64,000 nt of DNA from Rhizopus arrhizus (lineage: Eukaryota > Mucoromycota > Mucoromycetes > Mucorales > Rhizopodaceae): assembly GCA_024220505.1 (NCBI GenBank), contig JAKZZE010000011.1, forward strand, positions 1,116,001-1,180,000, in the 5' to 3' direction. Position 1 is the stretch's first letter. Each line of letters opens with the position of its first letter. A program made the translations under genes and the position numbers. This document shows, piece after piece, positions 1 through 12,486 of this stretch. The notes beneath the pieces are model-generated. The model was not told the DNA's origin. It searched no databases and saw only the letters and a list, made by a program, of their open reading frames with translations.

Positions 1-2638
1 CTTGTCTATTATTTTTGATTCTTTACACATGTAGCCTAAACATCGAATAGCCTTTGAGCATATTTCTGGAGTGGGTGAGCATAGTAAGACTAGCAAAGCA
101 ATTTCAAGTGTGACCATCGTTTGGTTGCGTTCAGGAGCATCACAGAGCTCTTCAGTAATGGCCATTTCCTATAAATAGATTGAGCTCAGCGCTGAATACA
201 TACAAGTGCCAATCTACTTTATTTACCGAAATATCTGTCAAAAAAGTTGTCCTTGCATCCAAAATATTTGCTAGCAAGTCCAAAAGGATCTTCATGGATG
301 GCTCTGTTTGTCGACTGATATCCAGTATCTGTCGTGCAATCGATAAAACTACTTGACACGAAATTTTCCAAAAATTAGCCATGATCGTCTCACTTGGCCC
401 CCAGTGAACAATGATTGAAGGATTATGCAGCTGAGTTAGACAATCAACAGCAGCACGTCTTACACGATGATCTTGATGTCTCATCAAATTTGTCATTGAT
501 GTGACTAATAATGTGTTTTCCTCTACTCTCGTCTTATTTCCCTGTTTTTTAGTATGATTAGTTTACATGTCCGCCTCACACGACACATTTGTCTTACCAT
601 CAATGCGCAATAAGGGTCCATGCGAAACAATTTGAGCATGCTTTGAACTAGACCTGCTGTGCTCTGCAATCTTTTGTCGCCGCTGTTATTTGCTTTTTTA
701 GATCCGATGCTGGATATCTCTGATCTTGAAGACAGCTCAACTTGAACCGTTTGTATAAATATATGTCGCAGTGGTGTGCAAATAGAGTCATACATTGATT
801 TAAGTGTTGGATTCCAAGGTAATGTTCTTTCTTCTGACGCAATGGCCAGGCAGGCATCAACAAGTGCCTGTTTAAACATGAGGGGAGCATTATCATCCAA
901 TAGAGTGGGTACGAGAGTACAAAGTGTTTTAGACGGCTTGAGTCGTAATTGAGTCAACAAATAGTTGGAAATCAAGCTTTGCTGATTGATAGTGTAACCT
1001 AAAGTAGAAGAAAGTGTGTCTAAAGCTGAGGAACGGGAAAAGTCCCATACTTTTTCACGTAATTGATCTTCGATATCGTCTGCGATATGCCGTAAAATTG
1101 TGTCATCGTTGGGTGCAATAAATGAAGCTGCTTTACACAGATCGACATAACACGTAGCAGCAATCTCCTGTGTTCTTATAGAGTCCAATGCGCTTTTTAA
1201 TTGACGAGGGAATCCAGTCTAATAGTAGAAAATATAATTTTAGCTGTGGGAAAACTCAACTTTTTTTTTTCCTTTCGTTTTCTCACCCTTCGATTTTGTA
1301 AACCTTTATCATCTAAAAATGCTTGTACAAAAAGATCGGGTGATAAGATTAAAAGGATGGTTTGTAATGGCCATAACACTGCCTTTTTACGAGAGCTATC
1401 TGCTGCAACATTGCACATGTCAAAAAGAATCTCAGATCCAGTCAGAGTTGGTTTACTGCTCTTGCAAATATCAGAAAATTGATGTGGTTTCTCAGAGATC
1501 CAATTCCAAATAGCAATTCTTAACATTTTTGCGAATAATAATTTACCATTTATCTTCATGTTTAAGAAATAGGGACTGAGTTCTATTTTTCTTGATTAAA
1601 TACATATCAAGAAAGACGTTTTTCATTATTATTTTTTACCTGTTAGAATAGTACGTAATTTCAATGTATTTAGGTTTGTAAAGGAAAGAATTCTGACTTC
1701 AGGAGGATTTGACTCTGAATTTTCGTTAGTAGCTGCCAAAATGTTGACAGTGTTTTTAATTTTTGCATAAAAAGAATTCCAGTTGCTGGCACTGATATAA
1801 CACAACACTTTACCCGAAGTGTTGTAAACCTCACGTATATATTCCATTAATTGTGTATCTATTCTATTTGCTACTGCTATCTCGTTGGTTTGTTCAAATG
1901 CTAATAATTGATCATTGCGCTCTTCAATGACATGTAATTGATTTAAAAAACGTCCCATTAAATTCAATAAGAACGATACAAGTGCTTCATCCAAGGGCGG
2001 TGGATCAAGTGCAATTTCCTCTTCTTCCTTGGGCGGAGTTGATGTATCGTCTGTATAAGCGCCTACCGCTGCCGCTGCGGCTACTGCTTCCTCTGTGATG
2101 TTTGTTTCATGAGATATTCTTCCCATGTGTTTCTTGTACCAAGACCAGTGATACTGTAAACAAGCAGATAAAAGTCGAACAATAAACAATTGAGATTGTA
2201 TGATATCGGAAGGAATAGAGGTGTCATCGATTGTAGAGGGTTGGACAGCCTAAAGACACTTTTTTTAATTAATGCACAGCCTTAGTTTTCTTTTTCTTTT
2301 TTCGGTCACCTTGGAAATTAATTCTAACACAAGCGCAAGTTGGTTAACAACCACAGACAATTTATGGATTGATAGTTCAATAATGGCAGCCACTATTGTA
2401 TGAAGTGTAAATTCTCATATCTCTTTCCCGGGAATACTAAACTTACCCGTTTGTTGTGTTAATACATCCTGTTCTAAGCTCTCAATAGTCGCTCCAGTGT
2501 TGTTTATTGGTAGCTGAAAAAAAAAGAAATAGTTGTCAGACAATCAAATATCATGTAAGTTCTTTATCAGAAAATTTAATTTACTCGAACTTCTATTCGC
2601 TTAATTAAGCTAACAATCAACTTGGCATTGGCCCTCAT
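1..2638 (-). CDS. Neurofibromin-like Ras GTPase-activating protein, N-terminal part (gene runs off the left edge)
   Basis: Ras-GAP of the neurofibromin/Ira family, which turns off Ras by stimulating GTP hydrolysis. Only the N-terminal helical region lies here; the GAP domain would be beyond position 1. Eight exons keep phase: 2585-2638, 2447-2513, 2310-2392, 1640-2249, 1287-1582, 598-1218, 227-541, <1-168. The ATG at 2638 opens a helix followed by LPINNTGATIE, which lines up with the start of human NF1 (EQLPIKTG). Other collinear matches to NF1 are AVLWPLQTILLILSPDL, CYVDLCKAASFI, a LVQSMLKLF segment, NFWKISCQVVL and an EIALLVLLCSP segment. An acidic, Ala-rich insert (coded around 2000-2090) is not in human NF1. 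The order of matches is very convincing; the exact splice sites are inferred by hand. Confidence 0.88.
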
Positions 2639-4381
2639 TAGCAAAAAAGAAAAAAAAAAAAGAATAAGGAATGACTTTTGTTAAAGAAGCAAAAACAAGA
2701 AAGAAAAAGAGATAAAAAGTATATAAGCTTAAGAAGGAAAAGAGAGAGAAAGAAAAAGATATAAATGAGATTAAATATATAAAAGATAACACCCTTTACA
2801 CGCTCTGATCTCTCTCTCTCTTTCTCATTTTATTCTTTGTCGCTTATTAAACCTTGTTTTTATTTCAATCACAGTTTAACCCTGTGTCACTTTTCTTATT
2901 CGATGCTGCTTTACTCACTAAATTGTCTGGATAAGCATTGAGGAATACGAAACAGAACAAACCAGGATGAATCTTTAAATAAAAAACAGATGTGCGGGAA
3001 AACAAAGAGTAAAGGAAAACTGATAAAATATCAAAATATTTTTTTTTCCCACCATGTCAAGAAGTGTACAGCATATGTATGAATCTAAATCTGTATTAGG
3101 GGTTGGTTTTAGAATTACCAATTCTACTAAAGACCTAATAAGAATTTTTTTTTTTACTTAAATGAATGGCTTATGCATTCAAAAAATACTTGATAGACAT
3201 GGAACGATATCTTTTTAGCTTTATCCGATTATTTGGAACATTTATCTGTCCAATCTTTATTTCAGTAAAGTGAAATAAATTAGTATAAAATAAGTTGATC
3301 ATCATTTTGTAACACTCAAAATCCCATTAATAGAATGACATTTTGAAATCAAACTTTTGCCCTCTTTTCTTTTTTTTTTTTTCTTTCTGGGACGTGCTGT
3401 CTTTAGCCTAAAAAGTCAAAAGCTTTCATAAATTAAACCTCCTAAAGTTATTAGTACATATAAAACAGTCGGCATAAAAAATAGAAAGCGCTAGTGCCTC
3501 TACAACTAAACTTGCAACCAAAGCATTTTGTATCCAAAACACGGTTTTGATGGGTAGCTTAGTAAATGTCCTCTCCGCTGGTGTAAGGGAAAGCCCAATC
3601 AAACAAAACAGTTTTATTTGAAACATATCACTGTTTGATTGGATAATATCAGCCCTTTTTTTTGCCCATGTCAAACGCATCATAATAACTCTCTTCATAT
3701 AAGAAATGAAACCGAGGTTTATCAGCGTGACCTAGGGTCGAATGGCAAAGTTATTTTTGCTCTGATATACAAATTTTTTGAATTGAAGTCGCCGGCTTTG
3801 TAAGTTTATACAATTCGAGAAAGCGTAATGTCCTTTAAGCTAAATGAACATCCTTCAAGTTTTAGATGCAAAATAAAGCTGCTTCGTTTAAGCACATGTA
3901 ACGTTCCTATTTTTTTAATGGAGACAAAGCTCAAATTTATTGATGTGACAGACTATGTAGTCCATAAATTGTTTTTGGGTTTTAATTTTTTTTTTTTTTT
4001 TTTTTTTGGTAGAGTTATTGAGATTGCTTGGAATCTCTTTGAAGTGTTTTAAATATTAAGAATAGGACAAAGAAGAATTAACGAGACCGAACAATAGTTC
4101 TAAAGTCGAATACTTTTATTAAAGAAAGATTTCAAGGCTATTTATATTAGTTGAGCAAGACCTGAGATTAGATGACAAAAAATAGTTACGACCGATATGA
4201 TTTGACATGTACAAGAAGAATGTTATAAACTGATGTTAATAATCAACTGTTGAGATGAAAATGAAACTTGGCTGTTTAAGGCAGTGATAATTATTAGGTT
4301 CTATTCTTATTCAAACTCATTTGTAAAGATTTAGTTCAGAATGATAAAACTGTAACTTATTGACATGTCAAAACATGACAC
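2639..4381. other. AT-rich intergenic region; no convincing gene
   Basis: This holds the promoter side of the neurofibromin gene, with CT-rich and purine-rich tracts around 2640-2830 and several T runs (for example 3363-3380 and about 3988-4006). A 90-codon minus ORF at 3426-3698 could encode one hydrophobic segment, but it has no recognisable family and no clear splice partners. I treat it as chance or a relic. Confidence 0.5.
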
Positions 4382-4912
4382 TTTTTAAACAACCATATAT
4401 TGTAGCAGCCACAATTTTTTAACAACTTAAAAGACTTAATGGAAGGCTTATTTGTTACTCTTCTTTCTTTTTAGTAGTTGCTTTATTTGATTCAGATGCT
4501 TCACCAGAAGGCAAGCCTTCTGATACTGACACATTCGTTGCTTCTTTACCGTTTTTGTTTTACTGTGCTCAGATATGAAGTAACGCGTCTATTTTGGCAA
4601 CATACAAATGTTCAATGCTTCTTTGGACATGTGGGAAATAGCAGTAGTATGTCTTTTATTAACATGAGCTCTGATGTTTAATCTAATTGGCAACATTGAT
4701 AAACCAAGCGTCAAATTCCATTTCGTCTGTAAACTGGGATATCGGCCAAATGTTCTTAGCATATTGAAGAGCGCTTGATTGAACAAAAAGGTGTTGGAAA
4801 ATGTTGATAGATGAAGAGGACATCATTTTAAATATCGTTGTCAGTAAGGCAATCGATAAATCAAAAACATGCATTGAAGTGACTACTGCAATAGATGGTT
4901 GTTTAAAGAATT
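4382..4912. repeat. Inverted pair of a dispersed coding-like repeat
   Basis: The segment near 4389-4432 (plus strand) has a close relative at about 4876-4912 on the minus strand, and another at 32752-32795 on the plus strand. All three can be read as a peptide like FKQP(Y/S)I(V/A)(A/V)(A/V)T. The minus copy continues into an open frame at 4683-4874 with a hydrophobic and serine-rich stretch. This suggests fragments of one multicopy gene or element, not palindromic termini. The family is not recognised. Confidence 0.45.
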
Positions 4913-5253
4913 CGCTATTTTACTATGAAACAGACCGATAGGCTTATTGTCTTTTACATTTTCTTCAAAACGTCTGTTATCCAACCACACCGAAAAGCAT
5001 ACCATTAGAATTGCCATGAAAAGGAGCATCGTTTGAATACAAAATAAGCTTTAAAAATCAAAAAGGAATCAAAGGCGACTCCCGACCAAAATCCGACTTT
5101 TTCGATGCATACTCTAAACAGTAACAGAATCTTTGGCCAGATGCTTCCTAGTGCAACAAAAGCAAACCTTGAAGCAAGTGTTTATCATGTGATTGGCAAC
5201 ATATCAATGGTAAATCCTTGCCCATTTTAAATGGAACAAAAAACAGATAGATT

Positions 5254-5960
5254 ATGGAACAGGCAGTGAATTCATCAACCTGGTTAGAATATTGTCAGCG
5301 ATTCGGAACAACGCTCGCGTCTCGTTACATCATGTCAAATCGCAGCATTGATGGAAGAGGCAACTTTAAATTCAACAAACAGGATTCTCTTGGCCGTAAG
5401 AAACCTGTAAGTCTAAAAAATAATAATAATAAATATGTGTCTAACGCTTTCATAGGATGAAGACTCTTCTTCAGCATGTCATTGAAGATGGACCACAAGA
5501 AACAGAGCTGATCACTCGGCATCTTCAAGCCGCTCTAGTACTCTTGTTTGAAAATGCCGATAAGCATATTTTTTTTTTCCAATGATATGGGGCGTAACTC
5601 AAATTGATAAAAATGTGAGCAAATTCAGTGCTCGATCTAACCTAATTTCACATAATAGGGCGTCTATTAGTGATGATGAAAAGACTATTACGCTAAGACC
5701 TGATGCGTTAATTAACATCGTACATGGTACGGCACTGGATCGAAGATGAGGCTGTGGTGAGGTCAAATCTTAATATCAAGCATTTCATCATCGGCTCACT
5801 GGATTGGATCTCGTTCGTGTTGCACATTTATTTAATCAGTTTGGAGGTGACATAACTCTGGGATTCACAAAATTAAAGTGTCTTTTATTATCGTGATAAA
5901 AGTTTTGTTTACAAATAATTGAATTCTTACATGTACACACTGTTGAAGAGTTAGTCAAGC
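5254..5960 (+). pseudogene. Decayed multi-exon gene, family unknown
   Basis: An open frame from 5254 (68 codons) meets a textbook donor (GTAAGT at 5407), and a branch-point-like CTAAC and acceptor follow near 5456. The continuation after the acceptor (opening MKTLLQHVIEDGPQETEL) is in a different phase. A second plausible intron lies near 5614-5657, followed by more coding-like sequence with stops. The intron skeleton plus frame breaks point to a dead gene. I cannot assign the protein. The 3' stretch up to about 5960 is weaker still. Confidence 0.35.
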
Positions 5961-6499
5961 ATGAATTCAAAAACAGCCTTCAAACAGCATATCAAGAAGC
6001 AGAACCAACAGACGACTAAGGCAGCTGCAATGACCACATAAAATAGTAAATTAATAAAGCTTATATGCATATTCCCATTAGTAACGCTTTTACTGTATGA
6101 GGAATAGGAAAGGGGCAGCTTATTGACAGTTGAAGTTGTAGTATTGCTGTATTTTGCTATTGAAACATATATCTCGAATATGTAGTATGATGAAAAGCAA
6201 TGAATAATTATGTTTTCAGTGATAAATTCAATGAAGCAATGATAATAATGTAGGTTAATAAATTTGTTTATGCTGCTTTTTATCTAATAGTCAAACGAAG
6301 CTATTCGATTGAAAGAAATGATAAAGATGGATTTATATAAATGAAAGCATATTGTACATCATTTTTCAATACTTTTATAGATTGTTCAAATAACAAAAAG
6401 AATAAAGCAATGCTCGTCTGAATTGAATAGTTGCATTGTTGATTCCAAAACATTTTAATAGCTTGAAGCGTTTGTCTTCTCCATTATTTAATAATCATC
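5961..6499. other. AT-rich intergenic, nothing recognised
   Basis: No ORF of note, no repeat match elsewhere in the window and no RNA-gene signature were seen. Very low GC. Confidence 0.5.
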
Positions 6500-7148
6500 T
6501 TTATTATGATCCTATACTTTTATAAATCGTAAAATAATTCTCGTCTTTTTAAAGTGTTGTGGACAATTTTTACATGTAATATCCAAAAAATCCTTAAACA
6601 AAATAAATCCCTTATGTGCCAAACATTTTAACTTACTGTGCTATAAGCTTCAGTTTCACGTCCAAGCTTTATATATATACGCTTTGGAACTCTCAAAATA
6701 ACATTAATTAATCTAATGGCAGAGATTGCATCTAAAATCGATGTTGTATTCGTTTTCGTTTAGGAATTGTGATTATTGCAAGAGTTTCTTTCTTTGACCG
6801 AGTCATGCTTCGTTTCACATTAATATGAAAAGCTATTTCATCCGGAAAGACCCAATTTATTGTAAAGCCCAAGTCAGTTTGCTGCCACTTTTGAATCCAA
6901 TTATACTGTTTTTGAATTTTTTTTAACAACACTACGCGAAACATTGAAATATGCAGTCCTGCATTAAATGGCCAACTAATTCAATTAAAACAGCAGAAAG
7001 ATTCTCATCAATGTAATTTAAAAGAAATTGTTTATGGTTCTCTTCAAGAATACGGCAACTACCTGATTTTTTCTTCTTCCCAAAAATACTTTCAGAAACT
7101 TTGTAATAATATTTGACCCATTTTTGGACTGCACAAATATGAATACTT
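6500..7148 (-). pseudogene. Tc1/IS630 transposase relic (C-terminal part), interrupted by the LINE
   Basis: The minus strand reads as a degenerate DDE transposase of the Tc1/mariner-IS630 superfamily. An HTH-like part (VQKWVKYYYKVSES) is followed by a region ending NYIDENLSAVLIEL, then YNWIQKWQQTDLGFTINWVF, a catalytic-strand segment (FHINVKRSMTRSKKE) and, after a stop, SAIRLINVILRVPKRIYI. The first catalytic region is altered (PDEIAFHIN where DESAFHIN is usual in related fungal copies). Stops and frame changes show it is dead. The reading frame continues across the LINE insertion at 12487-12560, which proves the LINE landed inside it. Confidence 0.75.
7135..7148. repeat. Target-site duplication, left copy (14 bp)
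   Basis: AAATATGAATACTT is identical to 12487-12500. It abuts the poly(T) that is the LINE's 3' tail in plus-strand view. Confidence 0.9.
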
Positions 7149-7288
7149 TTTTTTTTTTTTTTTTTTTTTTTTGTAAATTAAGTTTTTATTAACTTGTTAG
7201 TCACACATACTCGTAGAGGTGGAACTTGATTTTTAAAGGAAGAGAATAAAGGATACAGAAAAATTGAAAATTATAAGCAAAAATAAAA

Positions 7289-10200
7289 TTAATCGGGAAT
7301 CCTATTCAGAAGAATATGGATTTGTCGATTAATGGTTGTAACAATTGCATCGGAAGTAAAAGGAATACTTCCGATGACGAGCTGCCAGTAAGCTTTCCAG
7401 ATATAAAATTGAGTAGTTGAGACAATGACAAAGAAAGGTCGGTAAAGATTGGATCGATGATGGAAAGGAGACTTGATAGAGTGTAACGCATTCAGAATGT
7501 CGGTGTTGGTGAACAAGTAAGTGGGGAAATGATATTTGAGTACCATGGACCAAATAGGGTTCTTGTTCGGACAAGAAACAACAAAGTGTTCAAAGTCTTC
7601 TGCTGCCGAGCCACACAGCCTGCATAGAGTACTAGATACAGTTCCAATTTTATGAAGATATGTAGCGGTAGGTAATTTCTTGGATAGTACCCTATACCAG
7701 TGATTTCGAGCCGGAAGTAGGAGGGGGAGTGACCAAAAAGTTTTGAAATCTTTTGCTGGAATGGGGGAGAAAAGTGATATAGTTCCAGTAATTTTCAAAT
7801 TGCGAAAAGTGTGGGATGTATAACTGTGCCATAATTGATTGTGTTGAAGTTGGCTGATGAGAGTAGTAATGTTGGGAACAAGTTGGATATCTTCATCAAC
7901 GTCAGCAACAACATGATCAAAGAGGTAGGGGTGTAATTTAACTGTTCGTAATTCCAAGATTTCTTTTTTTAACTTTCGACAAAGTGTTGGCTTTTGGGAG
8001 TATTCAGTGTCAACTTGCAGTCTTAGACGACGGAGCCGAGAGTCATAGGTGAAAAAATTGCTTGCTAAGAATTTTTTATGTCTGTGCAACCAGTGGTCGG
8101 CCGGGTAAGATATCATTAAGTAATGTAAAGGTAGCTGTAGTAGAGTAGCCACCGGGCACCGAGAGAAATCGAAGTTGATACCAAAGTGGTCAAAAGCTTG
8201 GTAACACGCATTGACAATGGAGGTGGGGTGATTGAGAGGATGGGTGCGCCATTCAGGAACAAAAAAGGACATTTCAGGAGACAGTGGACTTGGGCTGATG
8301 AGATTCATATGGTGTTTGAAAAGAGGTCGAACAAGTGATGAGGAATTGTTCGGGCGAAACACATGGTGGAGATGTCTTATCTGCAGTACCAGATGCTGCG
8401 TTGCTGGTTGTAATAGACCAACCCCGCCGTGAGAAAGAGGTAGACTCAATTGTGAATATGATACAAGAGGTCGCTTGTTTTGCCAAACATAATCATAAAT
8501 GATACTTTTGAGTTTTTTCAGAAAGGCTTATGTTGGGTGGAGTAACCTTAATGCATACCATATCTTGGTCATAATCAAGGTATTGGTGACTGTTGCCCGG
8601 CCTCGTAAAGATAATTGCCTGGAAGAATACAACTTGACCTGGTTCTTCACCTTATGAAGAAGGGTGTCTTGAATAAAGTTTCTTTGATTGATGGTGTAAG
8701 CCATATAGAAACCTAGATATCGAAATGGTGCAGAAGAGTATTTTGTGTGGTACGTTGATATGTTATGATGAAGAAGATAGCGTTCCCAGTCCTCATCCTT
8801 ATCTCCATTAAGTGAAAACGCTTCAGTTTTGGCTTGGTTGAACTTGGCATTGGAGACCTGTGAGTATTGTGAGAGGTGGTATTGCAACCTGGTGAAATCA
8901 TCTTGTGTTTTTAGTATGACACAAACATCATCTGCGTAGGCAATAGTCTTGACAGATTGAGGAATCCCATCAGGTTCGTATCCATATCCAATAATTGTAC
9001 GATCTTGTTGAATTGAGAGCAGGAGAGGTCCCAAGGCTAGATTGAACAAGAGAGGAGATAGGGGATCCCCCTGTCGTAAGCCTCTTTGCTGGAAGACTGT
9101 CGACGTAAAGTACCCGTTTACATTCACTTCAATTAAATTGCCAAAGAAGAAATTGTGTATACACATAAGGAATTGACGGCGAAAACCAAAGGCCTCCATA
9201 ACTTTCATCAGATATTGTGGGTTGACTCGATCATAAGCTTTTTCTTGGTCAAGTAAAAGGCCTATACCAGGATATTGACGATATCGGGCTTGGTTAAGCA
9301 GTAAGTGTAACAAAAGACCGTTTTCTCCTATAAACCGGCCTTTCATAAAGCCCGTCTGTGAGCACTGAAGAATATTGTTGATGATAGGATTCAAGCGAGA
9401 ATTGATTATCCGGGATAGGATTTTTGCATCACAGTTGATAAGCGAGATAGGTCTCCAATTTCTTAGGTCAGTTAGATCCCCTTTTTTTGGTAATAGTCGT
9501 ACTCTGATGTCTTTCCATGAAGCAGGTGCAGAATCAGTAGTTAATGCGTTGTTATATACCTCTAAAATTAAAGGTTGTAAAATTGGCATTTGAAATAAAA
9601 TCTCTAGAAATTGATATCCTAAACCATCATCACCGGGACTACTTTGTTTTGGGCATCGTTTTACTTGGTCTAAAATATCTTCAATGGTGATAGGTGACAT
9701 AAGTTGATCATTTTCGTCAATCCTCACTGTTTTATCGAAAGTCACGGAAGCTAGATACTGATCTAATTCATTGTCTTCGACGTGGTCTAGAGTGTATAAC
9801 TGTTGGTAGTATTGGCGTACCACTTCACGCATATCAATGGGATCCGAAGTGCGTTCCACTGGTAGCTCAATTTCAACAGAAATGGTATTGCTGCCATGAA
9901 TCGTAGGTCTCTGAAAGGACACCATGAACTGTTGTGCTGATCGTCGTTGGTATAGGTTCTTCAAATATCCAGCATCCTTTTCCCCTTTTTCTCTCCATCT
10001 GATTCCAGACTTAAGTCGTTCTATCTCCACTAATTCGTGTTGTAATTGACCCAACTTGGTATCAATAGGTCCAATTAACTGAGATCGTAAAGCGGGTGTC
10101 GGCTTTCCTCTTAGGATTCTGTTGCGCTTCTTTTCCAATTGTGTAATCGCTTGCTTCCTCCAATTCACATATTCGTAACTGTATTGTTTAATCACTTTTT

Positions 10201-11122
10201 TGGTAGAAGCTTTCACTCTATCCCATTTTTCGGCTGGTGAAATTGAGGGTTCGACTTTTCGAAAATAATATAGTAGATTAAATACTTTCCTATAAATTTG
10301 TTGCTGTAACTCACGATGAGCAGCATAGGCTGGGTTTGCTCTCCACAATCCAGGTCCCGTTGGTGATTGTCCTACGATCAAAGTAATATCCAATACCGAG
10401 TGATCTGACCATGCTGCCTTTAAACGTGTGATGCTAGTGTCTTTTAAATGATGATGAAATGATTGTCCCAAGTAGATATAATCAATTACTGAAGTCACCA
10501 TCGATTGATGGAGTGTTCTTTGGAAAGTCGGTATTTCAGTTAAATCATTCATCTGCATAGCATTGTAAAAGTGGATGTCTAAAAGATTAAGCCATTCTGA
10601 AGATGTGGCACTAGAGAGGCTTTGTGGTCGTAGTAGCGAGTAGTTAAAGTCCCCAGATATAATCAGGCGATTGAAATTAATTCGATCTTGTAGATCATAT
10701 AACATAGTTGTTAAATTATCAAAAAATTCCCGTCGTGTTGGTTGAGAGTGAGCTGGAGCATAGATATTCAGTATATAAAAGGTTTCATAGAATTGTTGAG
10801 GGTGATCGATTCGACATAGTTGAAAACGGTCATTGGCATAAACATGGTCAGTGTTAATGAGTGTAATTTTAAAATTTGCGGATAAAGAGACAATACCGAC
10901 ATGTTTAGTCCAGTGTGAGTACTGTGGTTGAAAGTGAAAGTTTAATGATTGAACGAGGTCAGGTGTTCGAGCCTGGGTTTCTTGAAAGCATAGAATATCA
11001 TATTGTTTGGTCGATTTCAGAAATCGAATATAATTGGATTGAGTTTCTGGTGATCTGGATTTAACCAGACTGTTGGCATTGAGTGATGCATAATGGCATA
11101 TAATATCTTTCGACATATTCAT
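7289..11122 (-). pseudogene. LINE ORF2: endonuclease-reverse transcriptase with one premature stop
   Basis: ORF2 encodes the machinery for target-primed reverse transcription. From the ATG at 11122 it has an AP-type (EEP) endonuclease with the expected N, E, D-N and DH motifs (NANSL, CFQET, SGDFNY, WSDHSVLD), then a reverse transcriptase with RGLRQGDPLSPLLF and the catalytic AYADDV. The C-terminal part has a zf-RVT-like CRLCG...H...C motif. The frame is open throughout except for a TAA at 8528-8530, which splits it into 864 and 386+ codons in the same frame. Related copies have glutamine there, so CAA to TAA is the simplest explanation. ORF2 starts 7 bases after the ORF1 stop, compatible with reinitiation. 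With the stop intact the product would lack its C-terminal third. Confidence 0.9.
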
Positions 11123-11129
11123 TTAATTA

Positions 11130-12485
11130 TTAATTGTTTCGATTGACCTCCTTGGAGAGGCTATCCCCAGCCCGTGGTTGAGGTGATCGACGAGGATGAA
11201 TGCTGGGTGAGTTAGACAGCTGGTCGAAATTGGTGTGATTGTTGAACCACGTTATCAAGGCTTCTGCTCGTGCAGTTTCCTTGGTAAGACGCCATCCTAT
11301 GATAGTTAAATTGCCATCATTTCCTTTGGCATGGAAAGGGGTAATTTCATTGGCTGCATGGACTTCATCGAAAGCCTGTTGAACTTGGTCAGCATTATAT
11401 CCATTTAAGGTTTTGACATAGGTTTGGATTTCATCCTGATATCGAGGTTCATGTTCGTCATCAGTGGACTCAACTCCCTCGTCAATGTGCATATCATCGT
11501 CGCTTGGCCAATCTTTCTCTGGTAGTTCATTCGCTTGCGCATTCTTCTCTTGAGTGGCAGGTGATTGGGCTCCCTTAGGTGGTGGGGAATCGGTCGAAGG
11601 GATGTGCTTGACATCCTTACGCTCAGAAATCTTACTAACCTTTCTGTCTTGCTTCTTGTTGGGAACAATAGCCGAATTCTTTCGAGGACATTCGTATGAT
11701 CGATGGCCTTGTTCATGACAGGAATAACATAAAATGCGAGCTCTGGAAGTTTCACAGGTAAATTTCGTATGACCTTCTTGGTGACAATATCGGCACCACA
11801 TTGGCATGTTGTTCCAGGTGGCTCTAAATACTTCAGTGTTCGATTCCATCCAACTAATTTGATGGCTTAGTTTTTGAAACTTCATGGAGGTGGGAGTATT
11901 GTCCGGTTGATAGATGTCAAGTACAGCATAACCGCTACCCATAAAGAAACCCGTTGTCTTTTCAGTGGTGATTCCAATGTCTAAGATATTTCCAAAGATT
12001 GCCAAACTAGTATTCAGCCCGCTGAGCACCTCCTCAGATGTAAACATAGGCAGATGAGTGAGTTTTAACGTAATGACCTGTGATTGGTCCGTAATTGCTT
12101 TACATGGGAGTACTTGTAGCTTGGTTTCACTGAAATTGATACCAGTACGGAAAATGTCGTTTATGTCGTTAGCACTAGTAACATAAACTTCAAGGTAACG
12201 AGTCGCTCCATCACTAAGAGCCATACAAGCATGTACTTTAGGGTGTTGTTTTTTCAACTCCACCATAAATTGTCGATCGGTATACTGTGTTTTACATTCA
12301 GTAACATCGAAAAGATAAGCTCCTTCTGAACGAGAAGAGCGATAAATTCTGGTTTGCAGTACACGGTGAATATCTTGATTCTCTTCTGGATGGGGAGTGA
12401 TATCAGTGTGAAGGAGGGATACATTTTTTAGGCGTGTCGCCTCAGCATAGGTTTTATGCTTAGATTTTTGTACGGAAGAAAGCAT
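11130..12485 (-). CDS. LINE ORF1: Gag-like nucleic-acid-binding protein with CCHC knuckles
   Basis: Uninterrupted 451-aa frame upstream of ORF2 in the LINE. ORF1 proteins of this kind bind element RNA and help assemble the retrotransposition complex. Two zinc knuckles are visible in the middle, CRYCHQEGHTKFTC and CYSCHEQGHRSYEC, after an N-terminal RNA-recognition-like region. The C-terminal third is acidic and low in complexity. It has no premature stop, in contrast to ORF2. The start at 12485 is only one base inside the element boundary set by the target duplication. Confidence 0.88.
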   Translation of the reverse strand: MLSSVQKSKHKTYAEATRLKNVSLLHTDITPHPEENQDIHRVLQTRIYRSSRSEGAYLFDVTECKTQYTDRQFMVELKKQHPKVHACMALSDGATRYLEVYVTSANDINDIFRTGINFSETKLQVLPCKAITDQSQVITLKLTHLPMFTSEEVLSGLNTSLAIFGNILDIGITTEKTTGFFMGSGYAVLDIYQPDNTPTSMKFQKLSHQISWMESNTEVFRATWNNMPMWCRYCHQEGHTKFTCETSRARILCYSCHEQGHRSYECPRKNSAIVPNKKQDRKVSKISERKDVKHIPSTDSPPPKGAQSPATQEKNAQANELPEKDWPSDDDMHIDEGVESTDDEHEPRYQDEIQTYVKTLNGYNADQVQQAFDEVHAANEITPFHAKGNDGNLTIIGWRLTKETARAEALITWFNNHTNFDQLSNSPSIHPRRSPQPRAGDSLSKEVNRNN

Positions 12486-12486
12486 G

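Larger units (their letters stand above)
7149..12486 (-). mobile_element. Near-intact L1-like LINE (non-LTR retrotransposon), 5.3 kb
   Basis: The element is bounded by a perfect 14-bp target-site duplication. Read on the minus strand it runs ORF1, ORF2, a short 3' UTR and a pure A tail (24 T on the plus strand, 7149-7172). The 5' boundary leaves only one base before the ORF1 start codon. ORF1 is intact and ORF2 carries a single stop codon. A 5'-truncated relative lies at 43906-44802. The perfect duplication, clean tail and near-intact frames indicate a recent insertion. Confidence 0.93.
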
